From Teretinema zuelzerae (GTDB lineage: Bacteria; Spirochaetota; Spirochaetia; Treponematales; Treponemataceae): a DNA stretch of 64,000 bases. The notes beneath the pieces were generated by a model. The model ran no database searches. It saw only the letters and a list, made by a program, of their open reading frames with translations, and was not told where the DNA came from. A program made the translations under genes and the position numbers. Shown here piece after piece: positions 18,652 through 27,177 of this stretch. Location of the stretch: assembly GCF_021021555.1 (NCBI RefSeq), contig NZ_JAINWA010000001.1, positions 682,001 to 746,000 on the forward strand, read 5' to 3'. Numbering within the stretch: position 1 is the stretch's first letter; every line of letters starts with the position of its first letter.

Positions 18652-19788
18652 ATGTCGCATCCCCTTGATTCCCTGGTGTTCATCAACATCCCGGATTCCC
18701 ATGATCTTTCCGGCTTCATCGCCGGCTTTGATTCCTCCATCCCCCTCCCCGTCCAGCTCTCGGCGCCCGGGGAGAAATTCGATCCGGCGAACCTTTCAAA
18801 GGAAATGATTCTCGCGGGCATTCTGACGGTCTTCGCGTGGGATCAGGAAAACGCCCACCTCGATTACTACCGGTCTCTCATGCAAGCAGCCGCGCCGAAC
18901 ATCCGCGAGGAGCTCACCGAAGCCGCGATACTCAAGATCAGAAACGGGGACTTCGAAATGGCGGAGGAGATTTTCAGATCCCTCAGAGGACTCGATCCCG
19001 ACGATGTGACGACGGTGCTTAATCTCGCCCTGTTGATGGACGAACGGGCCGACAGCATGAGGCGTTCAGGACTCGAGGAGGAGGCCGACGCGTTCGACGC
19101 CGAGGCGTTCGCCCACTACCGGCAGGCGATGGCGGCCGAACCGCCGATGCCCGAAGCCTTCTTCAACGCCGGCTACTTTTTCCTCAAACAGAAAAATTTC
19201 CGCAAGGCGCGGCAAGCGCTCGAAGCATTCCTGCAGACCGAGACAGACAAATCGGACCGTACTGCGGAACGAAAAGAACGGGCAAAGGCGATTATTGAAG
19301 AAATTTCATCGCGCGACCTCGACGACGACCTTTTTAAATCCGCCTACGACTTCATCACGATCGGCCAGGAAGAAAAGGGCCTCGAAGCGGTCAGAGAATT
19401 TCTGGAGCATCATCCGAAGGTGTGGAACGGGTGGTTCCTGCTCGGCTGGGCGCTCAGACGCCTCGAACGCTGGCAGGACGCCCGCGCGGCCTTCGAACAA
19501 GCGATAGAACTGGCGAAGAACGATGAAGCCGGCATGGAAACAGGGTTTGTCGACATTTGCAACGAGCTTGCGATTTGCCTCATGGAGCTCGGAGAACTGG
19601 ATAAAAGCAGGGCATGCCTGATTTCCGCGCTGGAACAGGAAAGCGAAAACACGAAAATCATCGCAAATCTGGGCATGGTCGCGCTCAGGAAGGGAAACCA
19701 CGAGGAAGCAGACGGGTTCTTCCGCACCGTGCTGGAAATCGATCCCCGCGATCAGCTCGCGCGCGAAATGCTCGCTCGAGACCGATAA
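18652..19788 (+). CDS. tetratricopeptide repeat protein
   Basis: 378 residues, no signal peptide. The N-terminal ~75 residues form an alpha/beta start, then TPR units at about 85-120, 150-190, 215-285 and 310-375 (for example AHYRQAMAAEPPMPEAFFNAGYF and GNHEEADGFFRTVLEIDPRD). It is a cytoplasmic scaffold. Being 17 bp after the PilZ gene it may work with that receptor, but this is only positional. AAGAGGTACAC precedes the ATG. Convergent with the DUF192 gene, 4 bp away. Confidence 0.85.
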   Translation: MSHPLDSLVFINIPDSHDLSGFIAGFDSSIPLPVQLSAPGEKFDPANLSKEMILAGILTVFAWDQENAHLDYYRSLMQAAAPNIREELTEAAILKIRNGDFEMAEEIFRSLRGLDPDDVTTVLNLALLMDERADSMRRSGLEEEADAFDAEAFAHYRQAMAAEPPMPEAFFNAGYFFLKQKNFRKARQALEAFLQTETDKSDRTAERKERAKAIIEEISSRDLDDDLFKSAYDFITIGQEEKGLEAVREFLEHHPKVWNGWFLLGWALRRLERWQDARAAFEQAIELAKNDEAGMETGFVDICNELAICLMELGELDKSRACLISALEQESENTKIIANLGMVALRKGNHEEADGFFRTVLEIDPRDQLAREMLARDR

Positions 19789-19792
19789 CAGC

Positions 19793-20278
19793 CTAAAACA
19801 ACGCCTTCAACGAGGTTCCCGGTTCGGCTCCCGCAAGGCGGTCTCCGACAGAGATCCCTGCGCGGACGAACCAGCCTGCAGGAACCTCAAGCGCGTAGCG
19901 AACGGAACGGGTGCTGGTTATGGTTTCCCTGCTGAAGGGAGCCATATCGCGGATTTCCCGAATGATTCCGTCGGAATCGATAAAGGCGATGGAAAGGGGA
20001 TGAGGAGTGTTCTTCATCCAGAAACTCATTTTCCGATCGGCCGTGTACACGAAGAGCATGCCGGTGCCGTCGGGAATCCTCTCGCGGTTCATATACCCTT
20101 TTTCCTGTTCGGCAGGCGTCCGCGCGATTTCCGCCTGCAGCGGCACGCGTCCGCCTGAAGCGGTTTCGACGACGAGATTCATCCGGACGAGAGCGGAGCC
20201 CTGTTCGCAGGATATATGGGCGAAACTGCAGAGTATCAAAAAAAAGACAGCAACAAGCGGCTTGCCCTTAAAACTCAT
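19793..20278 (-). CDS. DUF192 family exported protein
   Basis: 161 residues with a signal peptide ending FAHISC, a plausible lipobox. The body carries DUF192 features: QAEIARTPAEQEKGYMNRERIPDGTGMLFVY and MSFWMKNTPHPLSIAFIDSDG. The family is widespread, small and beta-rich, with no firm function. It overlaps the 3' end of the upstream gene by 11 bp and has its own GGGAGGGC site, so the two are coupled. Confidence 0.88.
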   Translation of the reverse strand: MSFKGKPLVAVFFLILCSFAHISCEQGSALVRMNLVVETASGGRVPLQAEIARTPAEQEKGYMNRERIPDGTGMLFVYTADRKMSFWMKNTPHPLSIAFIDSDGIIREIRDMAPFSRETITSTRSVRYALEVPAGWFVRAGISVGDRLAGAEPGTSLKALF

Positions 20279-20843
20279 CGAGAAAGCCCTCCCGAATCAC
20301 GTCACTCGCAGCCTTCTCCACTCCGGACTTTTCAAGTATCTCCGAAAAAATAGCCTCGTCGATGTACTTAACCAGTAATGGACGTTCAAGGCTTAACACA
20401 ACGCCGCCGGAATTCCAGCGGGAGAGGCGGGGATTCAATTCTGAAGGTTCCCCGTATTTGTCGACCAGGGTTGAGTACACGGAATAGTAATCGATCCGGT
20501 CGGTATCCAGTGAAAAAGTCATCACGTAGAGCCGGTCGTTGTCGAATTGAAACCATGAACGCTTGATGAACGACATGCCCGTCGTTTCTATGAGGGTTCG
20601 GTTTTCTCCGTGCAAGAGGGAAACGTCGCGATCACCGCGGTATCCGAATACGGTATCCGCCAGGAGTGCTTTTTTTACTTCTTCCATCGAAGATCCGAGG
20701 GTAATATTTCTATATGAGGAAGAAAGCTCTATCCGGTCTTCGCCGGACGGCGATGTTTCGGACGGCGAGGCGGTTTGAGCGGCTATAGGAGAGATGAGAG
20801 ACACCATGAGGGCGGCACATAAAGAAAATTTCCCGAATTTCAT
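20268..20843 (-). CDS. secreted protein of unknown function
   Basis: 191 residues, signal peptide SLCAALMVSLISPIAAQT. The mature part has an SmpA/BamE-like phrase, YRNITLGSSMEEVKKALLAD, followed by YVMTFSLDTDRIDYYSVYSTLVDKYGEPSELNP, a layout common in small periplasmic or outer-membrane-linked proteins. I do not assign a function. It is first in a two-gene unit with the DUF192 gene. No convincing Shine-Dalgarno sequence lies before the ATG. Confidence 0.7.
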   Translation of the reverse strand: MKFGKFSLCAALMVSLISPIAAQTASPSETSPSGEDRIELSSSYRNITLGSSMEEVKKALLADTVFGYRGDRDVSLLHGENRTLIETTGMSFIKRSWFQFDNDRLYVMTFSLDTDRIDYYSVYSTLVDKYGEPSELNPRLSRWNSGGVVLSLERPLLVKYIDEAIFSEILEKSGVEKAASDVIREGFLDEF

Positions 20844-20910
20844 ACAAACATTGTCGGCTGAAGCAGGAAGGAACTAAAGAGAACCGCCGGTTCGATGCAG
20901 GCGGCGGAAG

Positions 20911-22164
20911 CTACCACAGAACGGTGCTGTTTGTTCCGGTTCCCCGGCCTTCCGCGCGGGAACGTTCGATGTTCAGCATTTTCTTGCGATACGCGGACTG
21001 CTTGCTCAGTTCGACCATGTCGGAGACCGCAATGCGATCGTCCACCAGACGAACGATGGGTTCCCTGAGAAACTCGGTCACTACGCGGTTGAGGCTGTCT
21101 TTTGGGAGGGCGCACATGTTCGCCAGCTCCATCGGTCCGAAATCGAAGGTGTAGGCCTTGCCCGCCTGAAAGGGAACCTTGAGCTTTTCAAGCTGAATCA
21201 CCAGCATGTCGTACATTCGTCCGACCGGATCGGTGATGAGCGTGTTCGCCAGCTGTTTGTACATGAGCCAGATCCGGTCAGCGAGCGTCGTGGTGAGCCT
21301 CGCGATGAGCTGAGGCTGAGTGGAAACCATCTGGTTGAAGTTTTGCCGGTTAACGGCAAGGAGCTGAGTTCCCTCGAGCGCGATGGCGCTGGCCGAGCGG
21401 GGTTTGTTCTCCAGCAGAGCCATTTCGCCGAACATGTCGCCTACTTTCAATACCGCAAGCAGAACCTCGTTGTTGTCCACGATCTTGGTTATCTTCACCT
21501 GGCCCTTTTGAATGATGTAGAGTTCCATGCCGGGTTGGCATTCGCAGAAAATCATCGATTCGACCGGATAGACGCGGGACATTTCACCTGATTTGGGTTC
21601 CAGAAGAGAAGGGTCGGCATGAACGCCCATGGATTTGAGAGCCATGAACCGTTCGCGGGCGACCGCGGCGTAGGGGCCGTTAGGAGCGTTTTTCAAGTAA
21701 TGATAATAGGCGTACAACGCAAGATTGTATTTGGTAAGCTTCGCATAGTACTCGCCGATCGTGAACAGATGGGTGATATCGCTTTCGACGTTCTTTTTTA
21801 AGGTGATCCGGGTAAGGGCTTCGTCCAGATACCGCATCTTTCGCGTAAACGAATAGATGATCTTCATCGCGACAGGGGTGTTCTTCTCGATGAGTTCGGA
21901 AAACTGATCGCGGCGAACGGAAATAAGGGTGACGTCTGTTACGGCGACGGCGGTTTCAATCTGGCTATGGCCGGACATGCTCGAAACGACGCCGATAAAA
22001 TCTCCGGGACCGAGAATGTTTCCGCCTTCTTCGGCAACGACCTCGGTTTCCTTGGTGATTTGAATCTTTCCGCCCTGAATAATATAGAAGCGATCGGATT
22101 CAGCCTTGTCTTCAACGAGAATATATGAGCCTTTCCTGAAATTAACAAACGCTAGCTGTAACAA
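20911..22164 (-). CDS. Crp/Fnr-like regulator with two cNMP-binding domains and a TPR-like linker
   Basis: 417 residues in the order CNB (~1-120), helical TPR-like segment (~128-178, HLFTIGEYYAKLTKYNLALYAYYHY), second CNB (~190-310, containing GDMFGEMALLENKPRSASAIA) and a Crp-type winged helix (~320-395, MCALPKDSLNRVVTEFL). The start codon is TTG with a weak GGGTGGTAGTGA site, placed 21 bases after a near-consensus promoter. It is probably a transcription regulator sensing a nucleotide or other ligand. The architecture equals the fusion of the two adjacent genes at 58621 and 59608. Confidence 0.85.
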   Translation of the reverse strand: MLQLAFVNFRKGSYILVEDKAESDRFYIIQGGKIQITKETEVVAEEGGNILGPGDFIGVVSSMSGHSQIETAVAVTDVTLISVRRDQFSELIEKNTPVAMKIIYSFTRKMRYLDEALTRITLKKNVESDITHLFTIGEYYAKLTKYNLALYAYYHYLKNAPNGPYAAVARERFMALKSMGVHADPSLLEPKSGEMSRVYPVESMIFCECQPGMELYIIQKGQVKITKIVDNNEVLLAVLKVGDMFGEMALLENKPRSASAIALEGTQLLAVNRQNFNQMVSTQPQLIARLTTTLADRIWLMYKQLANTLITDPVGRMYDMLVIQLEKLKVPFQAGKAYTFDFGPMELANMCALPKDSLNRVVTEFLREPIVRLVDDRIAVSDMVELSKQSAYRKKMLNIERSRAEGRGTGTNSTVLW

Positions 22165-22185
22165 TCACTACCACCCGTTCAAAAG

Positions 22186-22214
22186 AGTATAAAATCGGAA
22201 CACGTGCATGTCAA
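22186..22214 (-). promoter_or_regulatory. near-consensus promoter for the double-CNB regulator
   Basis: On the minus strand: -35 TTGACA (22214-22209), 17-bp spacer, -10 TATACT (22191-22186). It abuts the FecR stop codon, so the regulator has its own promoter. A leader of about 15 bases precedes the TTG start. Confidence 0.7.
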
Positions 22215-23309
22215 TCAAAACTCGGAAAAGGGAGAAACTCCGTCGTTTCTCAGCATATACTGCTTTTCTGCGGCATGGAAGAGAGAGGCCGCGTCCGAGA
22301 CGGCTTTGGAACTCTTCTTATACCGCGATACGAACTCGCGCACCGTTTGTCCGGTAGACAGCTTTTGATCCATGACGGAAGCCGGCAGATTCGGAACGAT
22401 TTCCTCCAGCCGATACCAGACGATCAGCGTCATGATCATATCTCCCCGAATGCCGACGAGATCCTTCATGACGGCTCTGCGTTCAGCCATCCAGTCGCCG
22501 AAGCTTCCCGACGGACGGGAAGGATTCTTGAGCCAGGCTTTCAGCGTCTGGTTCGATCTCAGAACGGCGGAGCCCTTCTCTACCTTCCCGTAATGAGTAT
22601 TCCAGGACTGTGCGAGATTATCAAGCAAAGGCATGGCGTTCGAAACCATCAGCTCGACCTGAAAGGCCTTCCATTTATCGCGCATTGAGTTCCATGAGGT
22701 TTCAAAATCTCCCGCGGGAAACTTTCCGGTGGCGACCTTACCCGACTCCTGGACTTCCACCAGGGTTCCGGGCACGGAGGACGCTCCCGATTTGGGAGAA
22801 ACGGTTCCGGTTACTTCGGAGGCGGCATAACAGAATACTTCGCCCTCTTTGCAGGCAACGAGAGAAGTCGCATTGAACGAAGCGACGACGAATTCGGTTC
22901 CCCGGACGCCGAGCACCGCGCTGGAAGTGCGAACCTGGGCGGCGGATTTTGCGCCGGCGATGCGCTTGACTTTCAGATTTACCGATCCAGCCATCAGTTT
23001 CACTTCGTTCGTGGTTGTTCCGGAAATCTGATCTGAGCGGATGAGGGCCGATGTTCCCGGCACGATCTGCAAGGTTCCGGTAAGGCCTGATTCGGGAGAA
23101 AAGGAAATAGACACAGATCCGTCTCCGCCGGTTTTCACCACATCCATGTTTTCGATCGGAGTGCCGATATCAATGACTCGCACCGGAACACCGTCGCGGG
23201 TTAGTTCTACGCTTCCTTCTATATAATCTACCTTGCCCAGGGTTTGAGCGCCGGCAAAGGCCATAACCAGTGTGATCAACATCGAAACAGCCGCTGTTTT
23301 TTTCTGCAT
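22215..23309 (-). CDS. FecR-domain protein
   Basis: 364 residues from the ATG at 23309, preceded by GGAGCGATG; an upstream in-frame start would overlap murB. Signal peptide MLITLVMAFAGAQT. A FecR domain covers ~25-150 (VKTGGDGSVSISFSPESGLTGTLQIVPGTSALI and AAQVRTSSAVLGVRGTEFVVASF). The C-terminal ~190 residues are helical and unassigned. In spirochaetes such stand-alone secreted FecR proteins are not tied to sigma factors and may act in the periplasm. Probably co-transcribed with murB 32 bp upstream. Confidence 0.85.
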   Translation of the reverse strand: MQKKTAAVSMLITLVMAFAGAQTLGKVDYIEGSVELTRDGVPVRVIDIGTPIENMDVVKTGGDGSVSISFSPESGLTGTLQIVPGTSALIRSDQISGTTTNEVKLMAGSVNLKVKRIAGAKSAAQVRTSSAVLGVRGTEFVVASFNATSLVACKEGEVFCYAASEVTGTVSPKSGASSVPGTLVEVQESGKVATGKFPAGDFETSWNSMRDKWKAFQVELMVSNAMPLLDNLAQSWNTHYGKVEKGSAVLRSNQTLKAWLKNPSRPSGSFGDWMAERRAVMKDLVGIRGDMIMTLIVWYRLEEIVPNLPASVMDQKLSTGQTVREFVSRYKKSSKAVSDAASLFHAAEKQYMLRNDGVSPFSEF

Positions 23310-23341
23310 ATCATCGCTCCTTATCTTGCATGTACATTCTT

Positions 23342-24340
23342 TTATTCGTCCCAATCTCCGGCTTGTATGACTTCCGGCTCGAGCAGGAAGCCTGTTTTAT
23401 CGTATACCTTGCCGCGAACCGTACGGACAAGAGCACGTAAATCCGCGGCCGTAGCGTTTCCGGCGTTTATCACGATATTTCCGTGCCAGGGGGCCACCTG
23501 GGCGTCCCCTATGCGGAAGCCGCGCAATCCGGCCTCATCGATGATTTTTCCGGAAGGCATCCCGAAGGCGCGGTTGTTTTTAAACATGCTCCCCGCCGAA
23601 GGAAAGCGGTAATGGCCCTTCTCCGTTCGATCCAGTATCCATCGGTCCATTTCGCTCCGAAGAGCCAGAGGGTCGCCGGTCCGAAGCGAAAATTCGGCGG
23701 ACAGCAGAACGGAAGCGCCGGGAGACAGCACCAGCGGATCCGGACCAGTCCGTTGCTGAAACGGCGATGTCTTGTAGTCCCATTCTTCCCGGCGCAGAGG
23801 CCATGTCTCAAGTGTACACCCTCCTTTTTGAAAATACAGCACGCGGGCGCTGAAAAACACATCCGCCATCGAAATATCATAACACCGGGCGTTCATGAAA
23901 ACGGCACCTCCGACGCTTCCGGGAAGGCCTGCGAATCGTTCAAGGCCGGCAATGCCGCGGATCTGGCACCAGTCGGTAAGATCCCGCATGGAGGCTCCGC
24001 ATTCGGCCTGTACGAGAAGGGAATCGCCGCTCTGGACGCTGGGGCCGGAGATATCGGCGAACCGGGCAAGGGAGACGACCAGGCCTCTGATGCCCCGGTC
24101 GGAGACGAGAACATTCGACCCTCCGCCTAAAAGAGAAACAGGAATATCCAGAACAGCGCAGCGGTCAAGGAGGAATACGAGAGATTCGATCGAATCAGGC
24201 TCCGCGAATATATCCGCCGGGCCGCCGACTTTAAATGTCGTATGGGCCCGCAAGGGCTCGTCGAACCGGATTTTCCCCGACAAAGAGGGGCATTCTTCCG
24301 TTATATTGCTATTTTCCCATAATTTCCGTACAGTGATCAT
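23342..24340 (-). CDS. murB: UDP-N-acetylenolpyruvoylglucosamine reductase
   Basis: 332 residues with the FAD-binding family signatures: HTTFKVGGPADIFAEPDS, SLLGGGSNVLVSDRGIRGLVVSL, ERFAGLPGSVGGAVFMNARCY, and a C-terminal SAGSMFKNN with GxAGLRGFRIGDAQVA. It reduces UDP-GlcNAc-enolpyruvate to UDP-MurNAc in peptidoglycan synthesis. The loop MNARCYDISMADVFFSARVLYF fits a type I-like enzyme. The ATG at 24340 is eight bases after a TATACT -10 box with no Shine-Dalgarno sequence, suggesting leaderless expression. Divergent from cysS. Confidence 0.93.
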   Translation of the reverse strand: MITVRKLWENSNITEECPSLSGKIRFDEPLRAHTTFKVGGPADIFAEPDSIESLVFLLDRCAVLDIPVSLLGGGSNVLVSDRGIRGLVVSLARFADISGPSVQSGDSLLVQAECGASMRDLTDWCQIRGIAGLERFAGLPGSVGGAVFMNARCYDISMADVFFSARVLYFQKGGCTLETWPLRREEWDYKTSPFQQRTGPDPLVLSPGASVLLSAEFSLRTGDPLALRSEMDRWILDRTEKGHYRFPSAGSMFKNNRAFGMPSGKIIDEAGLRGFRIGDAQVAPWHGNIVINAGNATAADLRALVRTVRGKVYDKTGFLLEPEVIQAGDWDE

Positions 24341-24348
24341 GGTGTCCC

Positions 24349-24356
24349 AGTATACT
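24349..24356. promoter_or_regulatory. palindromic AGTATACT shared as -10 box by murB and cysS
   Basis: The octamer reads TATACT on both strands (plus 24351-24356, minus 24354-24349). It can serve as the -10 element for both divergent genes, so only one could be used at a time. The -35 matches are weak on both sides (TCGATT for murB). Confidence 0.4.
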
Positions 24357-24392
24357 AAAGACGGACACTAAAATCGATACTCGGAGGACGCA

Positions 24393-25835
24393 ATGCCGCT
24401 GGAACTTTACAATACCATGGGAAGAGAATTGCAGGAATTTAAACCTCTTGTGGAAGGAAAGGCCGGCTTCTATGGATGCGGACCCACTGTATATAACTAC
24501 GCGCACATAGGAAACATGAGGGCCTACGTATTCCAGGACGTGCTTAAACGATCGCTTCGTTTCCTCGGATACGACGTAACCCATGTCATGAATATCACTG
24601 ATATCGGCCATCTTTCCGGAGACGCAGACGACGGCGAGGACAAGATGGTGAAAACCGCGAAGGAACGGGGACAGTCGGTTCTCGAGATCGCGCAGTTCTA
24701 TACCGACGCTTTTTTTAACGATACCGACAGGCTGAACATCGAGCGGCCCACCGTGGTGTGCAAGGCTACCGACCATGTCGAACAGATGATCGAGCTTATC
24801 AAAAAACTCGAAAAGAACGGACATACCTACATGGCCGGAGGAAATCTCTATTACGATATTTCCACCTTTCCGGAATACGGAAAGCTCGCGCGCATCAATA
24901 TAGAGGACCTGAAGGCTGGAGCGCGCATCGATGTCGACGAGAACAAGCGCAATCCGCACGACTTCGTGTTGTGGTTCACTAAAAGCAAGTTCGAAAACCA
25001 GGCTCTTGTGTGGGACTCGCCCTGGGGCAAGGGATATCCCGGCTGGCATATCGAGTGCTCTGCAATGAGCATGGAATATCTGGGAGAACAGATCGACATC
25101 CATACCGGGGGAATCGACCATATACAGATTCATCACACCAACGAAATAGCGCAGTCTGAAGGAGCCACCGGTAAAACATGGGTAAATTTCTGGCTTCACA
25201 ATGAATTTCTGGTGATGGATAAGGGTAAAATGTCCAAATCGAGCGGAACATTCCTGACCCTTCAAACCATCATCGATCAGGGATTCGATCCGCTGGACTA
25301 TCGATTCTTCCTTCTGGGAGCCCATTACCGCAGCCAGATAACCTTCTCGCCCGAATCGATGGAAAGCGCGAAAAGCGCGAGAAAAAACCTAGTGCAGAGA
25401 ATCGCGCGCATTCTTGAAACCGCCGGAAAGCCGGAATCGATCCCGGATAGCCGGGAACTGCCCGCAGGATCGCCCGCGCTCGAAAGGCTCGAAGCATTCC
25501 GGGGACATATCGAACAAGATTTGAACACGCCGCGGGCATTGTCGGAGCTGCAGGGGCTTGTCCGCGACGCGGAAATCAAGCCCGGCGAAGCACTCGCCGT
25601 CTTGCAGGCCATGGACGGAGTTCTCGGCCTCAAGCTGCTCGAGAGCGCCCTGCAAAGCATAGCCGAAGCGGCCCCTCAAGAAGGAGACCCGCGCATAGAT
25701 GCTCTCATCGAAGAGAGAAAGGCGGCGAAGCAGTCAAAGAATTTCGCCCGCGCCGATGAAATCCGCAACCTTCTTAAGGCAGAGGGGATCGTTCTGGAAG
25801 ACAGTCCGACCGGCACCACCTGGAAGAGAATGTAA
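24393..25835 (+). CDS. cysS: cysteinyl-tRNA synthetase
   Basis: 480 residues, class I. The HIGH-type motif is in CGPTVYNYAHIGNMR, the zinc/cysteine site has the expected Cys (GFYGCGPT, WHIECSAMSMEYLG), and KMSKS is in DKGKMSKSSGTF. The C-terminal helical DALR region ends EERKAAKQSKNFARADEIRNLLKAEGIVLEDSPTGTTW, as in the family. It charges tRNA-Cys. CGGAGGACGCA precedes the ATG. Confidence 0.96.
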   Translation: MPLELYNTMGRELQEFKPLVEGKAGFYGCGPTVYNYAHIGNMRAYVFQDVLKRSLRFLGYDVTHVMNITDIGHLSGDADDGEDKMVKTAKERGQSVLEIAQFYTDAFFNDTDRLNIERPTVVCKATDHVEQMIELIKKLEKNGHTYMAGGNLYYDISTFPEYGKLARINIEDLKAGARIDVDENKRNPHDFVLWFTKSKFENQALVWDSPWGKGYPGWHIECSAMSMEYLGEQIDIHTGGIDHIQIHHTNEIAQSEGATGKTWVNFWLHNEFLVMDKGKMSKSSGTFLTLQTIIDQGFDPLDYRFFLLGAHYRSQITFSPESMESAKSARKNLVQRIARILETAGKPESIPDSRELPAGSPALERLEAFRGHIEQDLNTPRALSELQGLVRDAEIKPGEALAVLQAMDGVLGLKLLESALQSIAEAAPQEGDPRIDALIEERKAAKQSKNFARADEIRNLLKAEGIVLEDSPTGTTWKRM

Positions 25836-25946
25836 GGGGATTTGAAATGACCCGAAACGAGAGTCCGGACGGCGCATCGCACTCCGGAATACCTACGGGA
25901 GAGCTTTTGAAAACGTTAAAGAATTGTAACATTTCGGGGGCTTCAT

Positions 25947-26489
25947 TTGTTAAATAACGCAGAGTGGCTCGACGCCAACCGCGATGAAGATTTCCGCGCG
26001 ATATACACGGCGACCATGCCGATACTCTTCAGAATTTCCCTCAGAATAGCGGGAAACGAAGAAGCCGCGGAAGATCTTTGCCACGACGCGTTGATTAAAA
26101 TGACCGAGAAGAACATGCAGTTCCCCTCGCTCAACGACGCGAAATACTGGCTCATACGGGTTGTGATAAACGCATCTTTGAACTACGCCAAGAGGAAGGG
26201 CCGCGAAAGGAGAGCATACGAAAGAGCTCTCAAGGAAGACAAACGCACAGTGGATTCCGGCGAGACGGCATTGCTGAAGCAGGATGCAGTCGCACGGGTG
26301 AAAACCGCGATGGACAAGCTTCCGCCGAACCTGCGCGCTGTCTTGCATTTAAAGGAATACGCGGAGCTGAATTACAAAGAAATCGGCCGCGTACTCGGCA
26401 TTACGGAAGGAAACGTGAAGGTTCGCGTTTTCCGCGCGCGGGAGCAGCTGTCCCGATTGATAGGAGAAGACGATGTCTACATGCCCTGA
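25947..26489 (+). CDS. ECF-type RNA polymerase sigma factor
   Basis: 180 residues. Sigma region 2 is FRISLRIAGNEEAAEDLCHDALIKMTE with WLIRVVINASLNYAKRK; region 4 is LPPNLRAVLHLKEYAELNYKEIGRVLGITEGNVKVRVFRAREQL. The start is TTG, after ATTTCGGGGGCTTCAT; no better in-frame start precedes region 2. Its end overlaps the next gene by 17 bp, and that gene encodes a zf-HC2 anti-sigma factor, so this is a classical envelope-signal pair. Target promoters cannot be told from the window. Confidence 0.9.
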   Translation: MLNNAEWLDANRDEDFRAIYTATMPILFRISLRIAGNEEAAEDLCHDALIKMTEKNMQFPSLNDAKYWLIRVVINASLNYAKRKGRERRAYERALKEDKRTVDSGETALLKQDAVARVKTAMDKLPPNLRAVLHLKEYAELNYKEIGRVLGITEGNVKVRVFRAREQLSRLIGEDDVYMP

Positions 26490-27177
26490 CCCCAGTTTAT
26501 TTTCAGCTTACGCCGACGGAGAGGTTCCGTCTCCATGGAAGGAAAAACTGGAAGCGCACCTGTCCTCCTGCGCGGAATGTTCGAAGCGTGTAAGCCGATA
26601 TAAAGCGTTTTCTTCGATTATCGCAGCCGACGGCGCCGAACTTTCCCCGGAACGGCTCGATTCCGGATTGGAACAGCTCCAGCGCAGAATACAGTCGAAG
26701 CGAAGCACTGAATCCGGCAGAACCGGACGCTTCGACGTGCGGAAATCAGGAAGCATCAGAATTCCCGTTCATACGTTAGCGGCGATGCTGGCGGCGGCCG
26801 TATTCATTCCATCCTTCATCATTCAAAAAACGACTGATGTTCTTGAGAAGCAGCATGAACTGGCATTAGCCTTGAACGCCGAACTGAACGATCAATATCT
26901 GCAGAAGACCTCCTTGAACATCATCGATCCGGCGCTTCCGGTGTACAGCCCGGACCTTCCCCAAAAAACAATCGAATCTAGAATTGCATCAGGCTCGGGA
27001 CAGTCTCTTTTCACCCTCGTGAATTACGCGCGACAGTTCGCCACCGATAAGACCCTTTTTTCCGACGCGGAAATAATCATCATCAAGCTTCCGAATCTGA
27101 CGAAATTCGGCACGCTCTCCGCCGAACCGGAACTGACGGACGATTCTTTTTTAAGGAACACAGGCTACTATAAATGA
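26473..27177 (+). CDS. membrane anti-sigma factor with zf-HC2 domain
   Basis: 234 residues. The N-terminal zinc-type anti-sigma motif is HLSSCAECSKRV (~31-42), followed by a linker, a single TM (LAAMLAAAVFIPSFII, ~97-112) and a ~120-residue periplasmic part. It should hold the upstream ECF sigma at the membrane until a signal releases it. It overlaps both neighbours (17 bp with the sigma gene, 4 bp with the TIG gene), so the three proteins are likely produced together. Confidence 0.82.
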   Translation: MSTCPDPSLFSAYADGEVPSPWKEKLEAHLSSCAECSKRVSRYKAFSSIIAADGAELSPERLDSGLEQLQRRIQSKRSTESGRTGRFDVRKSGSIRIPVHTLAAMLAAAVFIPSFIIQKTTDVLEKQHELALALNAELNDQYLQKTSLNIIDPALPVYSPDLPQKTIESRIASGSGQSLFTLVNYARQFATDKTLFSDAEIIIIKLPNLTKFGTLSAEPELTDDSFLRNTGYYK